Shown one piece after another: positions 56,147 through 64,000 of a DNA stretch of 64,000 bases; position 1 is the stretch's first letter; every line of letters begins with the position of its first letter. Below the pieces are notes generated by a model, which was not told the origin of the DNA, searched no databases, and was given only the letters and a program-made list of their open reading frames with translations. Origin of the DNA: Halobacillus shinanisalinarum. GTDB taxonomy: Bacteria; Bacillota; Bacilli; Bacillales; Halobacillaceae. The position numbers and the translations under genes are program-made. The stretch covers positions 1,922,001 to 1,986,000 of the forward strand of contig NZ_CP095074.1 in assembly GCF_022919835.1 (NCBI RefSeq). Direction: 5' to 3'.

Positions 56147-56767
56147 ATGAAGCTAATTGATATTTCCATGACACTAAATGAATCCACACCGCCTTGGCCT
56201 GGTGATGAACCTTTTCGCTATCATTTAACCGCATCAATGGAAGATACCGGCTCAGTCAATATTGGAAGCCATAAAGGAAGCAACCACATTGGCACACATG
56301 TCGATGCACCCTTTCATTATGATAACGATGGGTTAAAAATGGCTGATCTTGATGTTCATCGCTTCTACGGTGATGCACTAGTCGTCAATATGGAAGGCAA
56401 AGATGTTGTTACAAAGAAAGATTTACAGGCGTTTGAGTTTGAAGGTGTGAGTAAGGTGTTGTTCCGCTCGACTAGCTGGGATGATCGAACACGCTTTCCT
56501 AAGAAATATACCGTGATCCATGAGGACGTGGGACCTTATTTACAGGAGCAAGGGATCGATCTGATTGGGGTCGACACACCTTCCGTCGACAGCGAGACAA
56601 GTAAAACGTTACCGGCTCACCACTCTCTTTATAATAACGACATCCTGATCCTTGAAAATATTGTTCTTGATCATGTCGCCCCTGGAACATATGAGCTTAT
56701 GGCCTTCCCGCTTAAGATGGAGCAAGCAGATGGCAGCCCCGTTCGTGCTGTTCTTCGTCAGAAATAA
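56147..56767 (+). CDS. kynB: Kynurenine formamidase (cyclase family)
   Basis: A 206-residue metal-dependent hydrolase. The metal-binding motif HIGTHVDAPFHYDNDG (about residues 48-63) and the start DISMTLNESTPPWPGD are typical of KynB; GVDTPSVD and HHSLYNNDILILENI complete the site. It hydrolyses N-formylkynurenine to kynurenine. AAGGAGG precedes ATG 56147; a TTG one codon earlier is also possible. Forms an operon with kynU. Confidence 0.93.
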   Translation: MKLIDISMTLNESTPPWPGDEPFRYHLTASMEDTGSVNIGSHKGSNHIGTHVDAPFHYDNDGLKMADLDVHRFYGDALVVNMEGKDVVTKKDLQAFEFEGVSKVLFRSTSWDDRTRFPKKYTVIHEDVGPYLQEQGIDLIGVDTPSVDSETSKTLPAHHSLYNNDILILENIVLDHVAPGTYELMAFPLKMEQADGSPVRAVLRQK

Positions 56768-56769
56768 TT

Positions 56770-56812
56770 AAAAGAGCTTTTGCGCAAATAACGCGCAAAA
56801 GCTCTTTTATTA
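56770..56812. terminator. Bidirectional terminator
   Basis: AAAAGAGCTTTTGCGC and GCGCAAAAGCTCTTTT form a perfect long stem between kynB and the convergent BCCT gene. Confidence 0.92.
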
Positions 56813-58339
56813 TTTCTTTATATTTTGTTCGATAGCCATTTGTTTAGCAACACGTGGCGCGAGCCAAATCATTGGCAGCAATAGCAGAGATACAGGAACG
56901 GCTGTGACGACAATAAAGTTCTGCAACTGTGTAATGCCGCTGTCCCCCGTAATAAGAAGGATCGCCGCAATAGCCCCCATAATGACAGACCAGAATACAC
57001 GAAGCCATATTTTCGGATTCCCTTCGCCTGTGACGGCCATTGCAATCGTATAAGACATCGAATCACTTGTAGTCACGACAAACAAAATTGTTAGTAGTAA
57101 GAACAAAGGTGAAATGATAGCAGCCCACGGAAATTGCTCGGTGATGGCAAACATAGCTGCGGGTTTTCCTGCCGCATTCAATGCCTCAGAGACTGATCCC
57201 GGATTTTGCAGTTCAAAGAATATACCAGAACCTCCAAGAATCGTAAACCAGAAAGTAGAGATGATTGGTGCAAAAATGGAAATCGCTACGATGATTTGCC
57301 GAATTGTACGACCGCGTGAGATACGGCTTACTAGAATGGCCATCATTGGACCATAGCCAATGAACCATCCCCAGAAAAATACGGTCCATAGTGATAACCA
57401 TTCGGAATCGCCACGGAATGTACTCATTGGGATAAACTGATTTACATAGACCCCAAACGACGAAACAAAATGATCAATGATGAATCCCCCAGGTCCAAAA
57501 ATCACGATAAAAATCATCAGGCCTAAAGCAAGACGAACGTTAAAGCTGCTTAACAACTGAATCCCCTTATACAGGCCAGTTACAGCTGATATTGTCGAAA
57601 TTAAGACAACAGCAATGATAATTAAAACTTGCGTGCTAAACTCGTTAGGGATGCCAAATATCGCTTGCAGTCCATAACTTGCTTGCAAACCAAGAAAACC
57701 AATAGGTCCTATCGTTCCTGCTGCCACTGCAATAACAGAAAAGGCATCGATTAGTGTCCCGAACCAATTGTTACGTATCTTTTCACCAAAAATCGGATAA
57801 AGAAGCGTTCTTGGCTTCATTGGCATGCCTTTATGATAATGACCATACATCATAACGACCGCACTAATGGTTCCTAGTATTGCCCAAGCTAAAAATCCCC
57901 AGTGCATAAAGCTTTGTGCTAATGCTGGATTCACAGCTGCCTCTGTACCCGCTTCGATTCCTAATTGAGACAAGTAAGGAGGAACGGTTAGAAAATGGAA
58001 CATAGGCTCTGCAGCCGCCCAAAACACACCGCCTCCAGCTAATAAAGTAGCCATAATGATCGATAACCACTTGTATAAACTTATTTCGGGCTTGTCAATT
58101 CCACCCATTTTAATCTTTCCGTATTTAGAAAATGCCAGCCAGATACCAACAAAGAAAGTGGCTAGCATCAATAGTTGCCAGAATGCCCCAAAATAAGTGA
58201 CTGACCAGGCAAAGGTAGTATTAACAAATGATTCGATCCAGTTAATATTAATAAGTGCAAAAATAACGAATAGTAATAAAGCTCCGCCACTTATTATAAA
58301 AACGGGCCAATCTATTCTTCCTGTTTGTTTCTGATTCAT
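56810..58339 (-). CDS. BCCT-family betaine/choline/carnitine transporter
   Basis: A 509-residue membrane protein with twelve helices. The BCCT signature is present as WTVFFWGWFIGYGPMMAILV followed by SRISRGRTIR. In this region two tryptophans of the BetP betaine cage (WWISW) are replaced by Phe and Tyr, so the substrate may differ from plain glycine betaine. The family imports compatible solutes with Na+ or H+. ATG 58339 follows AAAGGAG; the frame extends upstream only by entering repeat copy C. Osmoprotection fits the two antiporters. Confidence 0.9.
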   Translation of the reverse strand: MNQKQTGRIDWPVFIISGGALLLFVIFALININWIESFVNTTFAWSVTYFGAFWQLLMLATFFVGIWLAFSKYGKIKMGGIDKPEISLYKWLSIIMATLLAGGGVFWAAAEPMFHFLTVPPYLSQLGIEAGTEAAVNPALAQSFMHWGFLAWAILGTISAVVMMYGHYHKGMPMKPRTLLYPIFGEKIRNNWFGTLIDAFSVIAVAAGTIGPIGFLGLQASYGLQAIFGIPNEFSTQVLIIIAVVLISTISAVTGLYKGIQLLSSFNVRLALGLMIFIVIFGPGGFIIDHFVSSFGVYVNQFIPMSTFRGDSEWLSLWTVFFWGWFIGYGPMMAILVSRISRGRTIRQIIVAISIFAPIISTFWFTILGGSGIFFELQNPGSVSEALNAAGKPAAMFAITEQFPWAAIISPLFLLLTILFVVTTSDSMSYTIAMAVTGEGNPKIWLRVFWSVIMGAIAAILLITGDSGITQLQNFIVVTAVPVSLLLLPMIWLAPRVAKQMAIEQNIKK

Positions 58340-58354
58340 AAAGAACTCCTTTAA

Positions 58355-58655
58355 GTGTGTGCTCAAAAAGTTGATGAATGAGAACATCGACAAAGATCGT
58401 CACATCCTGTGACAAGTCGACACGAGCACGTTCCTTGCGCGCCACAAGAGGTTCGAGGCGCGAACGTTTTGAGGACCACAGCGTATGCCTTTCATAGGTG
58501 AGGACCGGACAAACCGAGCAACGAAGAAATTCACCGTTTATCCTGCATGAACGGTCAGCAAAACCCCATGTCGTGTAGGCCTCAACGATCCATCAGTGAA
58601 AACCCCACTGATGGGAGTTTCCCTTTATCATTTGGTGACTTTTTTGAACATCCTC
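58355..58655 (+). repeat. MITE-like element, copy C (301 bp, with nested insert)
   Basis: Left end GTGTGTGCTCAAAAAGTT and right end ACTTTTTTGAACATCCTC, with perfect TTTAA duplications (58350-58354 and 58656-58660). The interior matches copy A (GACAAGTCGACACGAG, GAGGACCACAGCGTATGCC) and copy B (GGTTCGAGGCGCGAA). Near the right end it is interrupted by 81 bp with its own target duplication. Without that insert its length would be about 214 bp. Confidence 0.9.
58537..58629 (+). repeat. Nested 81-bp insertion in copy C
   Basis: TTTATC occurs at 58537-58542 and again at 58624-58629; other copies have one such site (CCGTTTATCATTTGG). The 81 bp between the duplicates hold a hairpin, CCATCAGTG against CACTGATGG, and no ORF. 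Its other arm CATGAACGG...is unpaired. It is a second small element that jumped into the first. Confidence 0.75.
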
Positions 58656-58747
58656 TTTAATAGTTAATCTTGATTCTTCACACAATGCTATATCCTACCA
58701 CCTATTATTGTATTATGTAAAGGCATATCTACTTTTATTCAATTAGA

Positions 58748-58782
58748 AAGGCTACAGTCCTGACTCAACTGTAGCCTTTACT
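58748..58782 (-). terminator. Terminator of the zinc-ribbon gene
   Basis: AAAGGCTACAG pairs with CTGTAGCCTTT about 20 bp after the stop codon (minus strand). Confidence 0.72.
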
Positions 58783-58802
58783 CTATCTTAATTACCTTTT
58801 TT

Positions 58803-58970
58803 TTATTCATCTAAAATATGATCTTTATCTCGATGGCGCTTCTGGCAATCTTTACACATTGTTATTTCTGCTTCTTTTTTCGTCATTAACTTCTTTCCAC
58901 AGCTACTGCACTTACCAACGCTATTTGGGTTAGACTGAAATCCTGGAAGTTCACTCTCTATATCTACCAT
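58803..58970 (-). CDS. Small zinc-ribbon protein (55 aa)
   Basis: A 55-residue protein with two CxxC pairs: KCSSCGKK (Cys21, Cys24) and MCKDCQKR (Cys39, Cys42), which would hold one zinc ion. The rest is charged and hydrophilic. AAAAAGGAGG lies 7 bases before ATG 58970 and a terminator follows, so it is a real single gene. I do not recognise a named family; small zinc ribbons of this sort often bind nucleic acid or a partner protein. Confidence 0.78.
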   Translation of the reverse strand: MVDIESELPGFQSNPNSVGKCSSCGKKLMTKKEAEITMCKDCQKRHRDKDHILDE

Positions 58971-59072
58971 AGATAAGCCTCCTTTTTATCTTGTTTACTT
59001 ACTAATACCCTTTTCACCTTTTGTTCAACCCTCCCATAATATTTACGATATGTATCTACTTTTTATTCATGA

Positions 59073-59101
59073 GAAAGAGGCGCTAGTATCAGCGCCTCTT
59101 C
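59073..59101 (-). terminator. Terminator of the M29 aminopeptidase gene
   Basis: AGAGGCGC pairs with GCGCCTCT, 30 bp after the stop codon on the minus strand. Confidence 0.72.
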
Positions 59102-59132
59102 TCTTCAAAATGTCCTGGTCATTCCCATTTTT

Positions 59133-60380
59133 TTATTCAAAAGAGATAGCCCAGCTTCCCTTTCTCATGACGGGTTCCGTTGATCCATCTTCAAGCACCC
59201 CATCAATATCAAGTTCGCCTGAACCCATCATGAAATCAACATGGCTTAAGCTATGATTCACACCACTCTGATCAAGCTCTGTTTCATTCATGTCTGAGCC
59301 ACCTTCTACATTGTTTGGATAAGCTTTTCCTAACGCTAAATGACAAGAAGCATTTTCATCATAAAGCGTGTTGTAGAAAATTAAGCCAGACTGGGAAATC
59401 GGTGATTCATGCGGAACAAGCGCAAGCTCTCCCAGCCTGCGAGAACCATCATCTGTATCCAATAGATGCTTAAGTGTTTCTTCACCCTCCTCAGCCTTGT
59501 AATCCACAACCTTGCCCTCTTTAAAGGTGAGGGTGAAGTTATCGATGACATTACCGCCATAATTAAGCGGCTTCGTACTTGATACTTGCCCGTTTACGCC
59601 ATATTTATGTGGGGCTGTGAACACTTCCTCTGTCGGCATATTCGGATTAAATGACACGTTCCCTTCGACGGTTTGAGCGGCGCCGCCCTTCCAAATATGA
59701 TTTTGCGGAAGTTCTACCTCAAGATCTGTTCCAGGAGCTTTGTAAATAAGCTTGCTATATTTCTTCTTATTTAAAAACTCACGTGCCTGTCTAAGTTTAC
59801 GGTTGTGTTCCTCCCATGCTGCCACAGGCTCTTCCTGATCCACTCTTACGATACTAAAGATTTGCTCCCACAATTTAGCAACAGCAGTTTCCTCTGTTTC
59901 ATTTGGAAAAATCTTTTGCGCCCAAGCCGGAATGGGAATGCTCACAATTGACCACTGGATGCGATCATTCATTGTAAACTCTCTAAACTTCGTCATTGCT
60001 TCAGAACGAGCTTTAGTTGCAGCAGCTACCTTTCCTGCATCAATCCCTTGTAGCAGGTCAGGGTCTGTGGAACGAACAGACAGAATCGCAGCCCCCTTCT
60101 CACCGAAATAACTATACATGTCCTTCTGCCAATCAGGGACTTCCTTCAATACTTCTACATCCGCATGCTCGTAGCGAAGACGTGTTAACTCATCGTCAGC
60201 CCAAACAATGTACACATCCTCGGCACCCATTTCATAAGCTTTTCTAGCAATTACACGAGTAAACGGAGCACCTTCCACCGTTGAGTTAATCATAAGCTTT
60301 TGATCTTTTTGTAAATTTACACCTGTTTGCAAGGCAAGTTCTGCATACTTTCCCAATTGCTCCTGACTAGGTAATAACAT
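59133..60380 (-). CDS. M29-family aminopeptidase (AmpS/PepS type)
   Basis: A 415-residue metallopeptidase of standard length. Residues for the two metals and catalysis are found in FTAPHKYGVNGQVSST, GELALVPHESPI, FYNTLYDENASCHLALG and SHVDFMMGSGELDIDG. The family removes N-terminal residues from peptides in the cytosol. GGGAGG lies 7 bases before ATG 60380; the frame extends to 60395 but would start inside the ribosome-binding region. Single gene with its own terminator. Confidence 0.92.
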   Translation of the reverse strand: MLLPSQEQLGKYAELALQTGVNLQKDQKLMINSTVEGAPFTRVIARKAYEMGAEDVYIVWADDELTRLRYEHADVEVLKEVPDWQKDMYSYFGEKGAAILSVRSTDPDLLQGIDAGKVAAATKARSEAMTKFREFTMNDRIQWSIVSIPIPAWAQKIFPNETEETAVAKLWEQIFSIVRVDQEEPVAAWEEHNRKLRQAREFLNKKKYSKLIYKAPGTDLEVELPQNHIWKGGAAQTVEGNVSFNPNMPTEEVFTAPHKYGVNGQVSSTKPLNYGGNVIDNFTLTFKEGKVVDYKAEEGEETLKHLLDTDDGSRRLGELALVPHESPISQSGLIFYNTLYDENASCHLALGKAYPNNVEGGSDMNETELDQSGVNHSLSHVDFMMGSGELDIDGVLEDGSTEPVMRKGSWAISFE

Positions 60381-60444
60381 AAGTTTACCTCCCATAATTT
60401 TTATGTATCCGTATACATTATTTCACAATTCATTCCTTGTCACA

Positions 60445-60492
60445 AAAAAATAAGATCCAACAGTGCCGGAAAAGCAGCTCAGTTGGATCTTA
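60445..60492 (-). terminator. Terminator of the ABC-F gene
   Basis: AAGATCCAAC (60452-60461) pairs with GTTGGATCTT (60482-60491) and is followed by seven T on the minus strand. Confidence 0.87.
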
Positions 60493-60573
60493 TCGTCTGT
60501 GTAATTATGACCTACATTCACTTTACTAAACATATCGAGCATTAGGAACGGGGTCACGTCAGGATACTCAGGT

Positions 60574-62472
60574 TCATTCCTCTATTTCTTCTACGATAAG
60601 GGAAAGCTCTTCCCAGCGGCTCATTTTTATTTCAAGCTGCTCTTCAAGTTTCTCTTTATTTTTGTATAATTCTTCGACCTTACTGTAGTCGCTTCCCACT
60701 TCAGCAACCTGTTCATCAATAGCTTCTATTTGTTCCTCAAGTGCAGTTATTTCATCCTCAATGGTCTTCCATTCTTGTTTTTCTCGATAAGATAACTTAC
60801 GCCTGCGGTTCGATCTTCTCGTTTCCTCTTGTTCTGAGGTAGTATTCTGTACTTGCTTCGCCTGTTCCTTTTGCCTTGTCTGAGTTTGTTCGAGATGTTC
60901 CGAATAATTACCATAGAACGTCTCGATGCTTCCATCTCCTCCAAACACCAACAGTTTATCAACCACTCGATCCAAGAAATAGCGGTCGTGTGAAACCGTG
61001 ATGACAACGCCTGGGAATTGCTCTAAATATCCTTCAAGAATACTTAGCGTTTCCGTATCAAGGTCGTTCGTTGGCTCATCGAGAAAAAGGACATTCGGTT
61101 CACTCATGAGTACACGCAATAAGTAGAGTCTGCGGCGTTCCCCGCCAGATAATCGCTTAATAAAAGTCCATTGCTGTGGTCTGGGAAAAAGGAACCTTTC
61201 AAGCATTTGTTCAGCGGTAATTTCTTCTCCATCTGCTGTAGAAATCACCTCAGCTACTTCCTTAATATATTCGATCACCTTTAGTGACTCATCCATTTCT
61301 TCGTGATCCTGTGTATAATAGCCGATGTTCACAGTAGAGCCAATGGTTAAATCACCTTGATCAGGGTTAAGGCGCTGCGCCATAATATTTAACAGAGTTG
61401 TTTTGCCAGAGCCATTAGGGCCGATAATCCCCAAACGTTCATTTGGCACGACCAAGTAGTTAAAGTTTTCTATCACCGGTTTGGCATTAAAGCCATGGGA
61501 AATATTCTGTAATTCAATGACTTGCTTCCCTAACCGTGACGAACCAATAGCCATGTCAACGTCTTGCTTATCTGTGTTAAAACTTTGCTCCTGCATCGTC
61601 TCAACTCGTTGTTTTCTTGCCTTTTGCTTTGTCGTTCGTGCCTTGGCTCCGCGTTTTAACCAGGCTAGCTCCCTTCTTAAGGTGTTCTGGTGCTTCTGTT
61701 CTGCTTGTCTTTCCCACTCTTCCCGCTCCGCTTTCTTTTCTAAGAAGGTTTGATAATTCCCTTCATACGTATATAACGTGCCTTTATCAAGCTCATAAAT
61801 AATATTTGTCACCCGATTTAGGAAATAGCGGTCATGGGTTACGACCATCAGTGCCCCTTTATATTGCGCTAGATATTCCTCAAGCCACTCAATCGTTTCA
61901 TTATCCAAATGGTTGGTCGGTTCATCAAGCAATAAAAGGTTGGCCGGTTGAATTAAGGCCTTAGCGAGAGCTACCCGTTTACGCTGACCACCGGAAAGTT
62001 CTTTCACTTTTTTATCAAAGTCTACTACACCAAGTTTTGTCAAAATCGTTTTCGCTTGTGTATTTGCTTCCCAAGCACCTGTTTCATCCATTCTTTGCTG
62101 TAGTTTAAGCAGTTGATTTTGAATTTGCTCATCCTCAGGGTGAACTTGAAGCCGCCGTAAAATTTGTTCATACTCTCTAATTGCAACCATCACAGCAGAA
62201 TCTCCATAATAGATTTGCTCTAACACGGTTTTCTCTGCCTGCAGTTCAGGATCTTGAGGTAAATATTCGATTGTAAAGTCTTTCGCATGCTGTGTTGTCC
62301 CTGTATCAGCTGATTCAATCTCAGCAATAATCTTCATCAGTGTTGACTTCCCAGTCCCGTTGACACCAATTAAACCAATGCGCTGCTGGTTTGAAATAGT
62401 GAACGATAGATTGGTAAACAGTTCTTTATCACCGTAACTCTTACTCAATTGCTCAACAGACAATAGACTCAT
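60574..62472 (-). CDS. ABC-F family ATPase (Uup-like)
   Basis: A 632-residue soluble protein with two ABC domains and no membrane part. Walker A GVNGTGKST (about 36) and GPNGSGKTT (about 355), signatures LSGGQRKRVALAKAL and LSGGERRRLYLLR, and Walker B LLLDEPTNHLD and LFLDEPTNDLD are seen. Between them is the interdomain linker with RRELAWLKRGAKARTTKQKA. The last 80 residues form an acidic coiled coil as in Uup. ABC-F proteins work on the ribosome, some giving antibiotic resistance; Uup types act in translation or DNA stability. No leader with a resistance-type attenuator is seen. Confidence 0.9.
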   Translation of the reverse strand: MSLLSVEQLSKSYGDKELFTNLSFTISNQQRIGLIGVNGTGKSTLMKIIAEIESADTGTTQHAKDFTIEYLPQDPELQAEKTVLEQIYYGDSAVMVAIREYEQILRRLQVHPEDEQIQNQLLKLQQRMDETGAWEANTQAKTILTKLGVVDFDKKVKELSGGQRKRVALAKALIQPANLLLLDEPTNHLDNETIEWLEEYLAQYKGALMVVTHDRYFLNRVTNIIYELDKGTLYTYEGNYQTFLEKKAEREEWERQAEQKHQNTLRRELAWLKRGAKARTTKQKARKQRVETMQEQSFNTDKQDVDMAIGSSRLGKQVIELQNISHGFNAKPVIENFNYLVVPNERLGIIGPNGSGKTTLLNIMAQRLNPDQGDLTIGSTVNIGYYTQDHEEMDESLKVIEYIKEVAEVISTADGEEITAEQMLERFLFPRPQQWTFIKRLSGGERRRLYLLRVLMSEPNVLFLDEPTNDLDTETLSILEGYLEQFPGVVITVSHDRYFLDRVVDKLLVFGGDGSIETFYGNYSEHLEQTQTRQKEQAKQVQNTTSEQEETRRSNRRRKLSYREKQEWKTIEDEITALEEQIEAIDEQVAEVGSDYSKVEELYKNKEKLEEQLEIKMSRWEELSLIVEEIEE

Positions 62473-62752
62473 TTTCCGCTCACCCTTTATCTAACAAACT
62501 AACCCCCATTTTATCATAAAAATCGTAAAGTTTTCCTCTGGGGAGATCTGGGTGTTTAGCAGGGTGCCTATTTCCACCCATTGGTATTTACATAATTGTT
62601 AAGTATCAAGAGGTGTTCTTTGTAAGAGTGTAGTAGCTATCCATGAAGCCCGTGGGATAAATACTGATTCCTTGTCCAGTCCCCTCAGTAATAGAAGTAC
62701 TTTTTTATACATAGGGAAACGAACGAGAGAGCCCCCCGTTCGTTTCAATTTC

Positions 62753-63504
62753 TTATTCCTTCCAGTATGGTTTTTTTCCATAGGCACTGTAAAGTTTTTC
62801 TTCATACGCTCTTGAGATGGGAGCGTCAGGATCATATTCCGGGGCATTTTCAACCTTTTTCTGATCAAGGGATACGAAAACCCTTTTTTCGGACCATCTC
62901 ACATCACTAATCCATGCCGGCGCAATAAGGACTTTTTTTCCGGATTGCCAATTTTTTGTGTCAACGATAAGATAGCGGATTTTCCACGTTTCATCATCTA
63001 CAAGAAAACTATCAACATGGCCAATCCCACCGTCTTCCGCATGGATCTGATAATTTTGAACTTCCGAGGTGCTTCTTATATGAGACTCTTCTGAGTTTTC
63101 GCCGATTCCTTGCGGTTCCTCCACAAAATTCTCTTCATATAATTCACTTGGATACATCGCTTGGCCCCAAACACCCGGACCACCCCAATAACTTCCCCAA
63201 CCGTAAAACTGGTTTAATCTCATTTCCTGTTCGCGAGAGACCGGACTTTCAGTATCGATGTCGGGCTGTCTTTCACCTGATCTTTCGTGAGATGAACAGA
63301 AACCTGTTCCTCTTCATGATTGACTGCTTTGATGGAAATCGGTGAAAGCAATACCGTCCGTCCTGGAAGCCATTTTCGGGTATCGGCTACGAGGTAGCGA
63401 ATCGTCCAATTTTCATCATCAAAGAGAAAGGAGTCTACCTTCCCCAGTTCATCGTCTGTTGCATTAATCTTATAGCCTTGAATCGTCTTTTCATTATGAA
63501 TCAT
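62753..63504 (-). pseudogene. PRC-barrel protein gene broken by a 1-bp frameshift
   Basis: Two frames, 63504-63220 (94 aa) and 63223-62753 (156 aa), each encode one PRC-barrel: GKVDSFLFDDENWTIRYLVA and GHVDSFLVDDETWKIRYLIV. Near 63263 the coding strand reads AGC CCG ACA; one more C would give PDIDTESPVSREQEM and continue into MRLNQFYGWGSYWGG, the usual linker in the 250-aa Bacillaceae two-barrel protein. So a base is missing. The second ATG overlaps the first stop (ATGA), so both halves could still be made. The PRC fold serves in many roles, often at the membrane or in stress; function here is unknown. Confidence 0.82.
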
Positions 63505-63593
63505 TTTTGCATCCTCCTAGAAAAATGCGTCTTTCTCTCTAATTTCCCGATGCAAAATTCCATAAACATTCATTTTATTGAGAGAGAATAAAA

Positions 63594-63628
63594 AAGCCCC
63601 TAAAACGCAAATACGTTCTAGGGAGCTC
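63594..63628 (-). terminator. Terminator of the AGCS symporter gene
   Basis: On the minus strand AGCTCCCTAGAACG pairs with CGTTTTAGGGGCT and six T follow. Confidence 0.82.
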
Positions 63629-63784
63629 TCCTTTAGATCTTGCCGCTGGACAACATTGTCGTTTAGTAGTCTCCTAGTTTGGGAATTTCTTGATAAAAAT
63701 CGGATATCGAAGCAGAAAAGCCGGCGTATATAGATTGGAATTTTGTAAATACGCATATATGGCATCAAATCGTGCATATAAAGA

Positions 63785-64000
63785 TTAATGCTCTTTTTCG
63801 CTTGTTTGATCTCTACGCCAATATTCCATTCCTTTGACACCAGGTAAATGATCCTGGTAGAAGACGGGATCTTTTCCTTGCTTGCGCTGACTGCTGTAAT
63901 CTTTCAATGCGGCATAAGCCACTTTAGACAGCCTGAAAATGGCGTAAAGGTTAATCAATGCCATAATTCCCATTGTCAAATCGGCGAGAGACCAAACAAG
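63785..64000 (-). CDS. Alanine/glycine:cation symporter, C-terminal part (cut by window edge)
   Basis: The last 71 residues of an AGCS-family protein: LVWSLADLTMGIMALINLYA forms the final helix, and the tail RLSKVAYAALKDYSSQRKQG is cytosolic and ends in a charged stretch. The 5' part is beyond 64000. The family imports alanine or glycine with Na+. The gene is followed on its strand by the terminator at 63594 and then the PRC-barrel gene. Confidence 0.85.
   Translation of the reverse strand, partial: LVWSLADLTMGIMALINLYAIFRLSKVAYAALKDYSSQRKQGKDPVFYQDHLPGVKGMEYWRRDQTSEKEH

Noticed and set aside
62599..62868. 89-aa minus-strand ORF
   Set aside because: It is a shadow of the PRC-barrel gene end and noncoding DNA; an imperfect hairpin at 62717-62745 may be a weak terminator, but the T-tail is missing so it is not listed.
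63517..63840. 107-aa minus-strand ORF before the PRC-barrel gene
   Set aside because: It covers the AGCS terminator and the end of that gene in another frame; no ribosome-binding site.
1..64000. CRISPR array, rRNA, tRNA, restriction or phage-defence system
   Set aside because: No regularly spaced repeats, no rRNA or tRNA sequence and no recognisable defence genes were seen; the ImmA-integrase area contains only relics and the candidate toxin pair.

Overview
The window comes from a low-GC Gram-positive bacterium of the Bacillaceae type. Evidence for this is the AGGAGG-type ribosome-binding sites, the SE1561/SE1832-type small proteins, CsoR/CadC/CzrA metal regulators, CcpA-like cre sites and a yybP-ykoY riboswitch. 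A BCCT transporter and two large CPA-type cation/proton antiporters suggest a salt-tolerant or halophilic lifestyle. I saw no rRNA, tRNA or CRISPR array.

Layout. (1) 1-3850: a degraded mobile region. It holds an ImmA-like metallopeptidase plus tyrosine integrase pair, a decayed hybrid second copy of that pair, a candidate type I (holin-like) toxin with a convergent antisense RNA, and a wrecked IS4-type transposase. (2) 3854-14533: a TetR/MMPL efflux pair followed by a metal-resistance block: cadC with a frame-broken cadA, csoR-copA-copZ, a divergent DUF4396 membrane protein and a cysteine-rich four-helix copper-storage-like protein. (3) 15000-21453: an amino-acid/hydantoin-type scavenging cluster (APC permease, M20 amidohydrolase, SSS symporter, YtcJ-like amidohydrolase). 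(4) 21699-28133: a taurine dissimilation cluster (xsc, LysR, tpa, GntR, YeiH-type exporter). (5) 28339-32296: a TnpB relic, czrA-czcD and a CopB-type ATPase. (6) 32639-64000: mostly core genes. These include antiporters, an alpha-glucosidase, a TerC protein under a Mn riboswitch, PepT, BrnQ, a transglutaminase/alpha-E/ATP-grasp operon, RecQ, kynU-kynB, a BCCT carrier, an M29 aminopeptidase, an ABC-F protein, a frameshifted PRC-barrel gene and the 3' end of an AGCS symporter.

How the parts work together. Three copper promoters share the same 17-bp box, ATACC-N7-GGTAT: csoR-copA-copZ, the DUF4396 gene and, 19 kb away, copB. They look like one CsoR regulon. CadC and CzrA each have a matching palindromic operator. 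In the taurine cluster, Tpa makes sulfoacetaldehyde and alanine, Xsc makes acetyl phosphate and sulfite, and YeiH may export the sulfur anion.

The most unusual structural feature is a dispersed, non-coding, MITE-like element of about 170-180 bp. Three complete copies have matching ends and 5-bp target duplications (TTATA/TTATA, TTTAA/TTTAA, TAGTA/TAGAA), and several relics are present. One copy carries a second, nested 81-bp insertion with its own TTTATC duplication. I did not find a wholly new multi-gene system. The best candidates for something undescribed are this element family, the DUF4396 copper gene, the G7 frameshift site in cadA and the peptide-ligase-like ATP-grasp operon.
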